Notes: a model not told the origin generated them from the letters alone. A stretch of 64,000 bases of DNA from Sabethes cyaneus (GCF_943734655.1 NC_071355.1:58279449-58343448), one strand, 5' to 3'. Positions 1 through 12,000 are shown, counted from the first letter of the stretch. A program made the numbers and translations.

Positions 1-62
1 GGTACCCAGCCGAACACATAACGGTTAAATTGATGAACTTAATGCAAAAAAATAACTGCAAC

Positions 63-361
63 CAAGGGGTCGGACACTCAGCACATAGTGCCCCGGCACT
101 GCAGAGATATCAAACGGCACACCTCTAAAGCCTTATAAAAATAACATTTATAGGGCTTTACACACCTCCGGTTCATATTTTACATATGAAATGGGAGCAC
201 TGCCAGTTGTCAAAATCATCTCGCACGGTTGCCAGATCTATCACATTTTATCGAATCTAACAAATCTTGCAGTTCGGCACTTTCGGTACAGCATCGGCAC
301 AGTTCGGCTCGTTTCAAGTCACCTAACATAAAAACGGCTGTGCCGAGTGACCGACCCCTTG
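63..361. mobile_element. hAT-type MITE, copy 1
   Basis: This is a 299-bp non-coding element with imperfect terminal inverted repeats of about 22 bp. It starts CAAGGGGTCGG and ends CCGACCCCTTG. Both sides carry the identical 8-bp direct repeat ACTGCAAC (55-62 and 362-369), the target duplication length of hAT elements. A second copy lies at 22873-23170 with a different 8-bp duplication, which confirms both boundaries. No transposase is encoded, so the family must rely on a source elsewhere. Confidence 0.85.
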
Positions 362-369
362 ACTGCAAC

Positions 370-1090
370 ATTTCTGTAATATTAAATTGGAATTATTTTT
401 TTTTAAACTAAACCGTAAACCTTTTCTGTAGACTATTTCAATTACCCTTCTCCTTTGAATGAATAGATGGAAAATGTTTGAAACACAATCCTGGAAAACG
501 CCTGAAATCATACAATTACTTTCGGGTCTGGTTACTTCCATGTCTTTTCAACGAGGTCGAAAAATGAAACAAGCGTCTTTGAAAGCATACAGCAAGCTAT
601 CTAGAACACAAACAGTTTCGCGTTTCAATTTTCGTACTTTTTTAAACGTCTTTAATTACATCATAAAAAACAAATATGTACTGCAACAAAAGAAAATTGG
701 ACAGAAATATTGCTTTTTCTTTGTATAATAACATATTGCATGAACTCAGTGTCCTAATATACACAATTTATGGAAATTTCGATTCCGTATCTGTTTTCGC
801 TACACGAAAAATAACACTTGAACTCCAGTCCCTGTTTAAAAAACTTGATTATTTGGGCGTACAGACGTAAATTTTGATGGGGTATTGCAAAATTTCTAGC
901 GAAATAACAACCTTGACAATATCCTAAATAGCATTTCTTTACCTTTTTCTTAGGAATCTATTTGATGAATCTTTCAGCAGTGGTGCGAAAACTAGCACAG
1001 GGTCGAAAACTAGATCCCTTACCCTATCACAAACTATACAGACACCACGCGTAGAACAAAAACAGTAAATTTTTGTTTTGTTTTGTCATA
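370..1090. other. Unassigned AT-rich sequence
   Basis: No gene, RNA or repeat was recognised here. Short open frames on both strands lack domains, splice context or resemblance to known proteins. Confidence 0.5.
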
Positions 1091-1307
1091 TATTGCCAAT
1101 TGCAAGGAAAATTGTACTATCCAAAGTGCGATATCGCTCATAAAAGTGCTATTTTGCATCAAATCGATTCGGTATCTTCGGCGCACTTTTTCGTTATCTT
1201 CCAACCAATAAGTGCGCTGAAGATACCGAAACGATTTAATGCAAAATAGCACTTTTATGAGCGATATCGCACTTTGGATGGTACAATTTTCCTTGCAATT
1301 GACAATA
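1091..1307. mobile_element. Near-perfect hairpin MITE with TA flanks
   Basis: Two gap-free arms of 98 bp (1091-1188 and 1210-1307) are reverse complements with only a few mismatches, around a 21-nt loop. Each end carries TA, and inside it the inverted repeat begins TTGYCAATTGCAAGG. A TA target duplication suggests a Tc1/mariner-type MITE. A transcript would fold into one long hairpin, so a small-RNA precursor is an alternative. Confidence 0.65.
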
Positions 1308-1345
1308 CATTGGCATTAGAGAAAATAATCTGGATTAATCTAGGT

Positions 1346-1598
1346 CTAGGGGTTTCCAGTGAGGCGTATAAATGCGTAGTAATCAGAGATTACTTTTGTA
1401 ATCATTTACGAATTAATTAGGTAATCAATGCTAATCAGTAGAGTAATCAGTGATAATCTTAAGTAATCATTGGTAATCATGATTAATTTATAGTAATCAC
1501 AAGAGATAGATTACTGGTAATCAGAGGTAATCAGTAAAGTAATCAAAAGTAACTTTTTTCGAAGGTGCGTAGTAATCGTTACTGTTGGAAACCCCTTG
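1346..1598. mobile_element. hAT-type MITE filled with GTAATCA motifs
   Basis: The ends CTAGGGGTTTCCA and TGGAAACCCCTTG form an inverted repeat with one mismatch. The flanks are ATCTAGGT and ATCCAGGT (1338-1345, 1599-1606), an 8-bp duplication with one difference. The interior is a degenerate array of roughly 15 copies of GTAATCA or its complement. There is no coding capacity. Confidence 0.7.
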
Positions 1599-1646
1599 AT
1601 CCAGGTACATCTGCAAAGCACAATATGTTTTCCAATAAGAATCAGC

Positions 1647-1940
1647 TGAAAATCACGTAAATCCCTATCGACCTTTTCGCGTGCCTAATGGCGGCTAGTT
1701 AAAGCCCTATAAAGATATACATTTAGGCCTCACGGCTAGTGGGCACAACTTTCGGAAAAAATGGCATGCTTTTGGCAACTCTGCTTACGTCAAGTTGACA
1801 TTTTTCCCCTTGGAAAACTGTCAAGCGTACGTTAGCAAAGTTGCCAAAAGCATTTAGCTATTTTCCAAAAGTTGTGCCCACCAGCCGCCATTAAGCACGC
1901 GAAAAGGTTGATAGAGAAATCTATACGTAATTTTTCACAT
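1647..1940. repeat. Inverted repeat, probable MITE
   Basis: The outer arms share CTATCRACCTTTTCGCGTGC and GGCGGCT, and continue into GGGCACAACTTT and GCTTTTGGCAACT. The left arm carries an extra segment of about 40 bp relative to the right. Exact ends and target duplication could not be fixed. Confidence 0.5.
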
Positions 1941-2546
1941 GGAAAGGACGTGCGGATTATTTTGAGTGTGTGAATCAAGCTGGTGAATCTTGCTCAATGA
2001 GCTTGAAAAGGTGTGGCAGATGAACACATTTGATCAAGCCCATGGCAGACAACCATGTTCTCGCCACCAACATCTCGTGTGTGCGAAAATGAGATAGCAA
2101 TTCAGCACTGCGTTTTACTCAACTGCCAGCAATCTGATTTGGGCCCGCTGTCAAATTTTGAGCCCCGGACATGCTGTCACTGACGTTTACTGCAGCTCGA
2201 TATAGAGATGTCGATGGGGTGCATTTGATGGTATTAGTAGCGAAAAATCAGAAAACGACGTCAAACTACAAAAACAAACCGCGTCGGACAATGGGGTTTG
2301 TTTTTAGAGTTTGGCGTTACGCTTCATCGTGAATGGTCAATTTACGATTCCACCCACACCATGATGAAATTTCTTCATTGCACTAATATCACTTAACCAA
2401 CATTGCCACACCTGTATGTATTACATTGAATCTTGCTGAGAATCATCGAAAATTTTCGAACATTAATTTGTCAATCTTGACATGACATGTCAATCTTTGT
2501 TTCCGGTACGCTAATCTAGTACTCCGCTGGGCAATATTTTCAACAT
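1941..2546. other. Upstream region of RpL36
   Basis: No open frame or repeat was recognised. The stretch immediately precedes the RpL36 initiator and presumably holds its proximal promoter. No TATA box is seen close to the inferred start. Confidence 0.35.
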
Positions 2547-2573
2547 TCCTTTCCGGCTGTCATTTACAATCAG
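2547..2573 (+). promoter_or_regulatory. RpL36 TCT initiator and 5' TOP leader exon
   Basis: The string TTCCTTTCC fits the TCT initiator (YYC+1TTTYY) of ribosomal protein genes, with C+1 at about 2549. A transcript starting there would begin with a pyrimidine tract, as a 5' TOP mRNA does. The short non-coding exon ends at CAG before GTAAGA (donor at 2574). The acceptor at 2782-2783 joins it to the coding exon. Confidence 0.7.
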
Positions 2574-2789
2574 GTAAGACGTGATTCTGTGCAGTCTCAT
2601 TTTTATTTTCTATATTAGTTCTTGACGCAGGACATTTTTGCGATAAAATGTTGGAATTACTTTTCCTGACAACTGAAATAACGAAATTATTTCGGTAATA
2701 AAAGTTCTTTAAAACAGCTTCAATTCCATCAATGTTATGGTACGACTTCTCTCATGGTTTGCTCTGTTTCTTTTGTTTCATAGGGGATC

Positions 2790-3504
2790 ATGGCTCCGCG
2801 ATACGAAATCTGCGTCGGTCTCAATAAGGGCCACAAAACCACCAAGATAAAGCAACTGCAGTACCGTGGAGATCGCAAGGTCAAGGGAATCCGCCCGTCT
2901 CGCACTAAGGGAGTGAGTATTTTTATTGTTGTATTTCGTTTGCTAAAATGTTCCTCTAATTGAATGCGTCGGATCGTACTTTTAGTTGAAGTAGCGTGAC
3001 AGTTTGGAACTCGCCGACCGAATCAATTGAATTTGCAATTCGACGCATTGAATAAGGATGCAGATATTTCAAAATGATGAAACTTCCTTAATCCATTCAC
3101 AGACAGTACGCATTTTCTTGGTGGTCACTGAGTGGCCAACATTCTGTTGGCTTGCTTCAGTGATTTGCCCTGTAAAATCGTGCAACATGGTTCAATCTTG
3201 GTTCTGATTTTGTGACAGAACAAACCAATTGAAGGCTTTTTTCGTGAACTTCGACTAACGCCGCTTTTATGTTAATTTTTTGCAGATCCAGACCAAGCAC
3301 ACCAAATTCGTCCGCGATCTGGTCCGTGAGGTTGTCGGTCATGCACCGTACGAGAAGCGCGGTATGGAATTGCTGAAGGTGTCGAAGGATAAGCGTGCGC
3401 TTAAATTCCTGAAGCGTCGCCTCGGTACGCACATCCGCGCCAAGAGGAAGCGTGAGGAACTGTCCAACATTCTCGCCCATATGCGTAAGGCCGCCCACAA
3501 GTAA
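2790..3504 (+). CDS. RpL36: Large ribosomal subunit protein eL36
   Basis: The product is a structural protein of the cytosolic 60S subunit. Coding exons are 2790-2912 and 3286-3504, joined in phase 0 across a GTGAGT...TTTGCAG intron, giving 113 residues; fly eL36 is of similar length. The N-terminus MAPRYEICVGLNKGHKTTK and the C-terminal stretch containing HTKFVRDLVREVVG, APYEKR and LKRRLGTHIRAKRKREE are unmistakable for the family. The start is the first ATG after the leader-exon acceptor. A TCT initiator points to growth-coupled TOP regulation. AATAAA lies 84 nt after the stop. The minus-strand gene ahead is convergent, with its last possible exon ending at 4016. Codons are GC-richer than the surroundings, as expected for a highly expressed gene. 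Confidence 0.97.
2913..3285 (+). other. RpL36 intron 2 with strong stem-loops
   Basis: The intron can form three stems. AATGCGTCG pairs with CGACGCATT (about 2963-3052). TCACTGA with GGCCAAC pairs with GTTGGC and TCAGTGA (3125-3163). TTCAAT with GGTTCTG pairs with CAGAAC and ATTGAA (about 3190-3232). ATGATGA near 3073 followed by CTGA at 3128-3131 has the spacing of C/D boxes but no closing stem. No snoRNA is assigned. Confidence 0.35.
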
Positions 3505-3587
3505 GCGCTGTTGTTGCACGGTGTTTGTGGTTAAGTTCGGTCGCATTATTTGTGTAAGATTTACAAGATACGAAAACAAAGGTCGTA

Positions 3588-3593
3588 AATAAA
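3588..3593 (+). terminator. RpL36 polyadenylation signal
   Basis: A canonical AATAAA lies 84 nt downstream of the RpL36 stop codon, followed by T/GT-rich sequence after about 3610. Confidence 0.75.
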
Positions 3594-3903
3594 AATCAAG
3601 TACGTTTAAAAACATTTCTCGTTGTCTTCTGATTCAATTGGTCCTATGTCTTCTTTGATTTTGATTGATTGTGATTCTCTGATATTATTGGCGATTTCTC
3701 AAATAGGTATATACGTTACCCTATAGTTAGGCCATAACAGAGGTCCAAGTCTAAACCGTCACTTTTTTATTTAATTTTTCTGTTATATTCCTGATTATTA
3801 TTCCAGTAAAAAATTTTTTTTATAGGTACTGTCGAAGTCGATTTTTTCATTAGTTAACATCGGTCAATAAAAAAGCAAACTTGTTTTTAAAATAAAGCTT
3901 CAG

Positions 3904-3909
3904 TTTATT
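3904..3909 (-). terminator. Distal polyadenylation signal for the alternative HINFP-like 3' exons
   Basis: TTTATT on the plus strand reads AATAAA on the minus strand, 107 nt past the stop at 4016. This gives the distal exon pair its own 3' end. The 3594-3903 interval between the two convergent genes holds nothing else recognised. Confidence 0.55.
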
Positions 3910-4015
3910 AAACAATTTTTTGTTACGCACAAGGCATAACTTTAAAAATACGCCAAGAAGAATGTACTGAAAATTGCAGTTAAAAGAGCTTCATTTCAGC
4001 CATTGAGAGTAGCAT

Positions 4016-5388
4016 TCACAGTTCATTAGAAAGGAGTCCATCCGGTGTGAGTTCTGTAGTCTGCACTGTTTCACTCCGAATCACGCTGCCAGCAGAGTCG
4101 GTTTCCTCGAACGAAATCACTACTGTTTTCTCTTCCTTTATGTAGCGCTTCATCACAGTGAAATCGTCCACGTTTTTCGATACATGTATGGTTTCTGTCG
4201 ACGAGGACGAACAGGGTTCAGTTTTCATCAGCACCGGCAAGGCTGCCTGCTCGTTGTCGCCGTTTGTCTTCATCGGTGATTGACTTGGCTCCCTTGGTAG
4301 AACCTCACGGACTTTCAGTTCAATCGAAATAGATGACCGATCTAATGATTCAACCTTCCCGATGTCAAACCCGATATGCGTCATAGGTTCAGTCTTTTCA
4401 ACTTCGATCGGTTCCATCTTGACCGTTCCGGTCCTTAATGCGGAGCTGTCATATTCCTGAGATTCTCCTCCTCCGTCATCATCGTTATTGCCGTCCGTGA
4501 TGGCACGCAGCTTTCCGTTCACCACTGTCGACAGACGAAAAATGCCGTCCTGATCGACCCGATACGTAAACCGGTTATACCCTGGAGGCCTCTCATACTG
4601 ATGAGTGTTTATCAAATGTTTGGACAGATACGCTCCGGATTTGTACTGGCTGGGACACCGGTGACATGCATAGAGAACCGCTCCTACGCCGTAGTGCACT
4701 GAATCGACATGCTGTGGGTTGTGCAAAAAGAGTATCTTATCTTATTGGTTCTTTATAAATAATTCATCAGATAAACCTGGTTCAATCAATAATCTATGTG
4801 CTATTTATTATACATTCAGATTTCTAATTCTGCTAGCGAACTGCATAAAATACTGCCAAATTTGAAATGATCATATAGGTCTCAATCCTCTTACATTCTG
4901 GTAATAAAACCAAGCAGCAATAAGGCAATAAAGGTAGGTTGATTGAATCATTGTTTATAACTATTGAAGTACAGTCCAGAAGCACCGTGTTTGCGTCGGA
5001 TTCGTTGGGAGAGGGACTCAAAGGAAACAAAGGCTTTTCTAGCTTAGCAATTTCAAGGTATTAGGCGAACTCAAGAGTTGCACATATCATAATTAAAACT
5101 TGCTCGTTTGAACATCCGCTCGGATGCCGGTTGAATAGCCAGTTTTTATGTTCGAACAAGCACTATCCATTGTATTCACACATAACTATTCGATAAAACT
5201 AGACATTATTAGGTATTATGACTTGACATTACCTACCGGACATGCGTTAAAATGACTTAACGGAACCTACCTTTTTCAGAGATTTCTGGCATTTGTACGA
5301 TGCTTCACAGCCGAATTCCTCACAGCGAAACATTCGTCTTTCGTCGTGTGTCAACACGTGCTCATCGAGATCTGATTTGGTTACGCTC
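4016..5388 (-). CDS. Alternative 3' exon pair of the HINFP-like gene (or a partial paralogue)
   Basis: Two exons, 5388-5271 (118 nt) and 4711-4016 (696 nt with stop), duplicate the last two exons of the gene upstream. Acceptor GTTTCAG precedes the first, donor GTAGGT follows it, and acceptor CCCACAG precedes the second. The first has exactly the length and phases of exon 5 (7392-7275): one nucleotide completing a codon, then whole codons. Spliced to the exon ending at 7572, it would complete finger 8, then encode finger 9 (C-X4-C-X12-H-X4-H) and finger 10 (YACHRCPSQYKSG...), then a 200-residue acidic tail. That tail ends with TVVISFEETDSAGSV, matching VVISIDETDTAGNV near the end of the proximal version. 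Both frames are open, which argues against a pseudogene. No start or N-terminal fingers are seen nearby, so I prefer an alternative 3' end to a separate gene. The interval 4712-5270 is intron without recognised content. Confidence 0.7.
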
Positions 5389-6045
5389 CTGAAACGATTG
5401 CCCAGAATCGACGAATCAATTGACGGTAACAGCAGTGCTTCGATTGGCTGCAATCAGGGACGCCGAAACGTAAGTGGTTGCCATTTTGGGGCAAACTCTA
5501 CGACGCTGGACTACCTAGACGCTGGATTTCAATACATGCATTTCAAATATTTCGGCGCCCTTAGATTCAAGCCAATTTTATTACTTTACTTCCATTTGTT
5601 TACAACACTGATAAAATGAGCCATGACTACTACTATAAAGGACACCAGAATAATTTTCGCAACAATTTTTATTTTCTTATAGCATAGATACAAAGCAAAT
5701 AAAACTCATTAACCCCTGGTAAATTAAACGATAAGCTGTTTGGGGATGTATTTATGGTTTCCTTCATGTATTCATGGTTTCCTTTAAAATCCATCAGAAA
5801 TAAAAATAAGGAAATAATATATAGCGTTGTTTTAGCTTTGAGTTCACGCTATCTAACATTATAGATCATTTAACAACTGAAAATAGTGTCACTATTCGTG
5901 GGAAAAAGTACATAACAAATTTCGCTATTGGGTAATTATAAAAAATATAAAAAAAAGTATTCATGAAAGTATTCGCTTAAAACTAAACTGATTCTTTAAA
6001 AAATATAAAAACGTAGCAGCAGTTGTAGGTGCTGCAAATTTCTGC
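5389..6045 (-). other. 3' UTR of the proximal HINFP-like isoform and spacer
   Basis: This AT-rich sequence follows the stop of the proximal last exon. A minus-strand AATAAA (plus TTTATT, 5668-5673) lies about 375 nt past the stop and could end the proximal transcript. Nothing else was recognised. Confidence 0.4.
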
Positions 6046-9000
6046 TTAATGAATAGGTGGTTTGCAATCCAAACTCATATTTCGTTTGCAACTATACTGA
6101 ATTGCGTTGATTGTTTGGTTCTGCAACACATTGCCGGCGGTATCCGTTTCGTCGATTGAAATGACGACCGCACAGTCCGGCTGGAGGTATTGCTTGACCA
6201 GCTCGATATCGTTAAATCTTACAATTTCCTGCTTCACCAGCTCTTTGCTGTCGATCGCTTCTTCGAGCGGCTGCTGTTTTTGGGGCGGTGGCTCTTGCGG
6301 GCTACCGTCGCGTGTGTTAGATTTATCAGTTCTGCTCATGGTAATAGTAAACTCGCCCACGGTTTCCGTTATGAGATCATCGCCACTTTGTGACGCTTCC
6401 CCGTTGCTGCTTCGCGGTGCTTTTTTGCGCAGCGTTTCATTCGATGCGCTCGGCTCATTTGATGACGGATTTGGCAAAGGTTTATTGCTGAACTCCGATG
6501 CAACGGGTTCATTGCGTTGTTCTCCAGGGGAAGATTGTTGTATATTCTCCGTCGTTATTACATTGTCTTCTTTGTCGTTTGGCTTAGCTTTCTCTTGTTC
6601 TTGAACAGATGGCACAGTCGACGTGCTTTGGTCAACACTCGGTGAAACCAATTCAGCTTGCTCAGTGGACGGTTTGCGAGAAGACTTCTTGGCCTTTCTA
6701 GCTCGAACGTGAGTGGCTCTTTTTTTCGCAGCTGAATCGGTGTTATTACTTTTTGTTTTTCCCGTTTTTTGGGACTTTGAATTGCGGCGGGGTTTTGCCT
6801 TACGGCGAGATTTTTTCGGTTCTTTTTCAAATACTTTGCCGGGCATCATTCGGATAGCTATCTTATCCTGTCCAAGTGGACGCCATGACTCGATTGAGTA
6901 GCTCGTCCATGTACTATCGGATCCGACCGTAGTCGAGAGCAGTGACTGGTCTGCGTTGGAAACATTCGGGTCGGTTACATCGGCGTCCGTGTCTCTGCCA
7001 GATCTTAGCTCGGCGTCTAGATAAGTTGCCAAGCGATACTTATCATCCAGCACATCGAGGCGGTACAGAAATCTAACATAACCCGGTTCCCTGTCCAATT
7101 TGTGGCACACCATAAAGTGACGTGATAAACCGGTTCCATTTTTATACTCTTTAGGACACAAATGGCACGCGTAGACATCCGGGGGTAAGCCCATATGATG
7201 CATGGATAAGTGCTGCAAAAGAATTTGTCGATAGTTTTCAGTTGTTATTAAAACACAAAGATATGGCTTCATACTTTTCGTAGTGATATTTCGGATTTAT
7301 ATGCCGCCGTGCAGCCGGGTTCTTTGCACCGTTTTAAATGGCTGCTTTCGTGAATGCTTGTGTGAATTCGTAAGTCACGAGCGGTTACTGCCCTGTAAGT
7401 GAACCGAAGAAGCATGGGTTAGGGCAAAATTTTCGGATTCGTTAATGCTTTTGTTCTTTTTTTTTCTTTCAAACAGTTTAACCCAAGTATTTAGAATCAA
7501 AGCTCGAATTTTATCAGTGCTATGGAAGGTAGTGGCAAAATCTTGATGAATGGTACCAGCTGTTTACTTACCGATGGCTGCATAGGTGACATTTAAAAGG
7601 TTTTTCGTCGACATGTCTGTAGCGTATGTGATAGGCCAGTGCTTTCCTGGATGGCCACATCATTGGACAAAATGAACAAGCATACTTCTTGTTGTGAATA
7701 TTTTTGTGATCAACCATCAATTGCTTCGTTGCGAATAGCTTGTTACATTGTGTGCAAGGATATTCTCGATCTATGGGCAAAAGTAGATAATAAATATGGC
7801 ATGTTAATTTTAAAACGGTGTACTTACTATGGTATTCCACTTGCCGTTTGCAGTGATCGATATACTTTAGTCGAGAGACGAACATCGCTCCGCACGTGTA
7901 GCAACCGATGGTTCGTTCGGTAGAGTGCCGTCGAATGTGCTCTAAGCCTATGCTGGCCCGTCTATACGTTTGCTTACAGAATGCCCATTGGCACTGCACG
8001 GGCTCCTTACGCGAGCGCTTGTCCACTGGGAACTGATCTTGGACGTGGTTGTTAGCATGATTGAAGAAAAGCTGCGCTTTGTTGTAGTACTCTTCACAGT
8101 CTTCCCATTCACACCGGAATGTGATGTTATACATGTCGATGCAGTTCCGTCGGCGACTGTCACTGTTGCACTTTGGAATTTCTATAATGTTGCTCAAACT
8201 GGCACCATGAGTTTTCATACGATTGTGGTACGCGTGAAAATGTAGATGACTTTCCATATCGTCTGCGTTGGCCGCCTTAAAGTCACAGAGATCCCAGAGG
8301 CAGGGTATGTCTACGGGAAAAAAATATGCTGCAGGATTAAAATCTTGGTTTCTTAAATGGGCACACGAAACTAGTACTGGTATCTTTATACTGTAAGTAA
8401 TAGAATCTTAAAATATTACTGGTACGGAACGACCGTGACTGTCCGTCATTCGCGAGAACCATCAAAAAATAAAAGTCGTTATGAAGAAATATAATAGCAC
8501 GTGGTTAATCTATAGGTAGAGGCACGATCTCGGATATAAAAGCTTTTTCAGTAACGAGAGCTCTCTGGAGCATAGAAGTGCCGGAGTAGCTCAGGATAAT
8601 CGACTTCCGAAGTGCTGATCTTAGCAGCAAAGAGAGCTTGTGCAATGAACCTTCTTCGTTCTAGGGTATCAATAATTGGAATTATTCCAAGTATTCGGCA
8701 GTGACCTTTGTAGGAAGGCAGGTTCGTAACATTTTTTGTACTCTCTCGAATCTAGCAATTCAACACGCTTGGTATGGATACCATACCACACTACTAAACT
8801 CAAGAACTGAGCGAGCGAGCAATATAACACCCGTAAGCACAGCGGGTCACGAAAGTCTTATCGTTGTAGTGAGGTTTGAAAGTCAGCTCACAGTCAAGTG
8901 TAACTGCTAAATCTCTAATTTGGTAAACCCGTTCAAGCCTGTGTCCAGCAATTGAATAAGCAAACTTGATCTGTTTCTATCTGCGGTGAAAGGTTATTAC

Positions 9001-12000
9001 ATTGCATTTGTTGATACTAAGTATCAAAAAATGCCGGGAGTACCAACTCTGCATACGATCTACACATAGTTGCAAGTAGTCGCAATCATTAGTACTGTTG
9101 ATGATGCTATATATTTTGATGTCGTCGGCGTAAAACAGGCGGCATACAGATGGCAGTATGACAGAAAGTTAGTTGATAAATAGCGAGAACAAAAGAGGCC
9201 CAATATTACTACCCTGGGGGACGCCCGAAACATTCGTAAATAATTCGGAACACGAAGCTCTGATTTTAACGCAAAGCGATCGGTTTATCGAATAGGATCT
9301 GAACCACACGATTAAGGATCTGTAGACTCTAAGTTTCTCTAGTTTACTTAACCTTCCTAGTGCATTGGGGTCGTTTTCGACCCATCGGCATACTTACAAA
9401 GCTTGATACTCAGTAACGGAACGAGCTAGAGACTTGAAATTTTCTGACTTTTCCTAACTTTGGAAAACTAGCATTGTGGGGGAGTTTCAGCTTTCAGTGA
9501 CATCTAGAAGAGCCACAGCAAAAAAAGTTACATATTATGCATTAAGGGTCGAAAACGACACAAGTTTTGAAATTGCTCTCATTCATCCATTTTCAATCCG
9601 AATTTTGTTTTCTTTACCTCATGTGAAAGGTATGGCCAAAACCTGGCACCCAAGGTGTATTAGGAAATATTTCATGACTAATGGTCACTTCTGCGTCGGT
9701 TCCGGAACACCCACTACCAGGTCCCGGGGAAATTTTTATACTTTGAGGTAATTCATTTTGCGGCACATCAAATCACATTGGCTTGATAAAATAAGATTAA
9801 TGGAAGTACAATGGGGACATTTTGGACTCAAACGGCCATTTTCCCATTGGTTCCGGAACATCCGGTACCTGGTTTTTGAGGACAATTTTAAATTTTAGGA
9901 TGATTTATCTTGCCACACGTCAAATTACGTCAGCTTGATATCATTAGACTATTGAAAGTATAATAAAGACATTTTGAAGGCAAATAGCCACATCAGCTTT
10001 GGTCCTGGAACATCCGGTACCCGGTTTTTGGGGCCATTTTTGTATTTTAGGATAATTCATAAAGCGACATATCAAATCACATCGGCTTAATAAAATAAGA
10101 CTGATGGAAGAAAAACAGTGTCATTTAGAAGCCAAATGGCAACTTTACCATCGGTTCTGGAACATCCGGTACCTGGTTCCGCGGAACATTTTTGGATTTT
10201 GAAATAACTCATCGTGCGGCACATCGAATCACAACGCCTTGATCAAATAAGACAGTTACAAGAGGTTTGAGGACAATTTGGAATTTTTCCGTTGTACTTC
10301 CATTAGTGTTATTTTATCAAGCCAATGTGATTTGATGTGCCGCATGATGTATTATCCTATCCAAAAATGTTCTCAAAAACCGTGCACCCGAAGTTTCGGA
10401 ACCGATGATGAAATGGCCATTTGTCTTCAAATTGCCCTCAAACCTCTTGTAACTGTCTTATTTGATCAAGGCGTTGTGATTTGATGTGCCGCACGATGAG
10501 TTATTTCAAAATCCAAAAATGTCCCGCGGAACCAGGTACCGGATGTTCCAGTGGTAAAGTGGCTATTTGGCTTTTAAATGACCTTATTTTACTTCCATTA
10601 GTCTTATTTAATCAAGCTGATGTGATTTGATGTGTCGCAAGATGAGTTATCCTAAAATACAAAAATGGACCCAAAAACCGGGTACCGGATGTTCCGGGAC
10701 CAAAGCTGATGTGGCCATTTGCCTTCAAAATGTCTATTATACTTTCAATAGTCTAATGATATCAAGCTGACGTAATTTGACGTGTGGCAAGATAAATCAT
10801 CCTAAAATTTAAAATTGTCCTCAAAAACCAGGTACCGGATGTTCCGGAACCAATGGGAAAATGGCCGTTTGAGTCCAAAATGTCCCCATTGTACTTCCAT
10901 TAATCTTATTTTATCAAGCCAATGTGATTTGATGTGCCGCAAAATGAATTATCTCAAAATATCAACATGTCCCCCAGGACCTGGTAGTGGGTGTTCCGGA
11001 ACCGACGCAGAAGTGGCCATTAGTCTAAAAATATCCCCTAACATACCTTGGGTGCCAGTTTTTGGCCACAGCTTTCAATTGAGGTAAAGAAAACGAAATT
11101 CGGATTGAAAATGGATGAATGAGGGCAATTTCAAAACTTGGGTCGTTTTCGACCCCAATGCATAATATGTAACTTTTTTCTAATGCATTAGGAAGGTTAA
11201 CAGAATTTCGTGATCTACTCGATCAAATGTTGTCTTGAGTGTAGACAGCATCAACCTGTCCACTGTTGTCCATTATGCGAACGCATAGTGATGCAAATTC
11301 GTTCAAATTTGTCGCAACAGACCTATCCTGAGCGATTGAATTGTAATTCTTAGATGAGCAAAAAAGCGCCTCATTGATAATAATCTCAAAAACTTTTAAG
11401 AAGGTGATGCCTCTGTAACTCCGGACGTCTCTCTTATCACTTTCTTGTGAACAGGGAACATAAATGTGGATTTCCACAGTTCAGGAAATTTGCTCTCTCG
11501 CAGTGACCTGTTTTGTGTGCAGTGTATACACTGAGAAAACTTTTCGTATAGTTTCTATGTGTCCCACACATAGATTTTTGCAATGTGCCCACTTAATGAA
11601 CTTTATATGCCAAACAGTTATAATTTATGGGTACGCGAAACTTTTGCACATAATATTCATATGCGTATAATTTTTATGTGTATTTCTGGGCGGATTGTGT
11701 TTATATGTGGCACATGATAATCATCTGGAATTTCATATGGAAATTTACCATTAGTTATGTGCATAATATTTTGAGTGTAGTTTTGTAAGTGGAGCAAGTA
11801 ACACCTTCGAGTACAACTTTAAAATGGACACTGGAATGCCGTCGGAACCAGGTTTACCAGGTAAATTTTTGAAAAGTCTTCATTTGTCTTCTTCCGGGTT
11901 TTCAGAATTTCCCGCCTATTTAAATTGCATGGTGAAGAATGTCTTCAAGTATCTTCCAGTGAATACATTTCAAAATAAATCCTCGAAAATGTTTTCAAAA

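Noticed and set aside
459..870. Overlapping frames of 89 and 64 residues near the window start
   Set aside because: AT-rich, no domain, no splice or initiation context.
3068..3135. C/D box snoRNA in RpL36 intron 2
   Set aside because: ATGATGA and CTGA are present but no closing terminal stem or clear internal boxes were found, so it is described only as structured intron.
3157..3615. 152-residue minus-strand frame across RpL36
   Set aside because: It is the antisense shadow of the RpL36 last exon.
4016..5388. Reading the distal exon pair as a pseudogene
   Set aside because: Splice sites, phases, finger ligands and a long open frame are all preserved. Decay would be expected to hit some of these.
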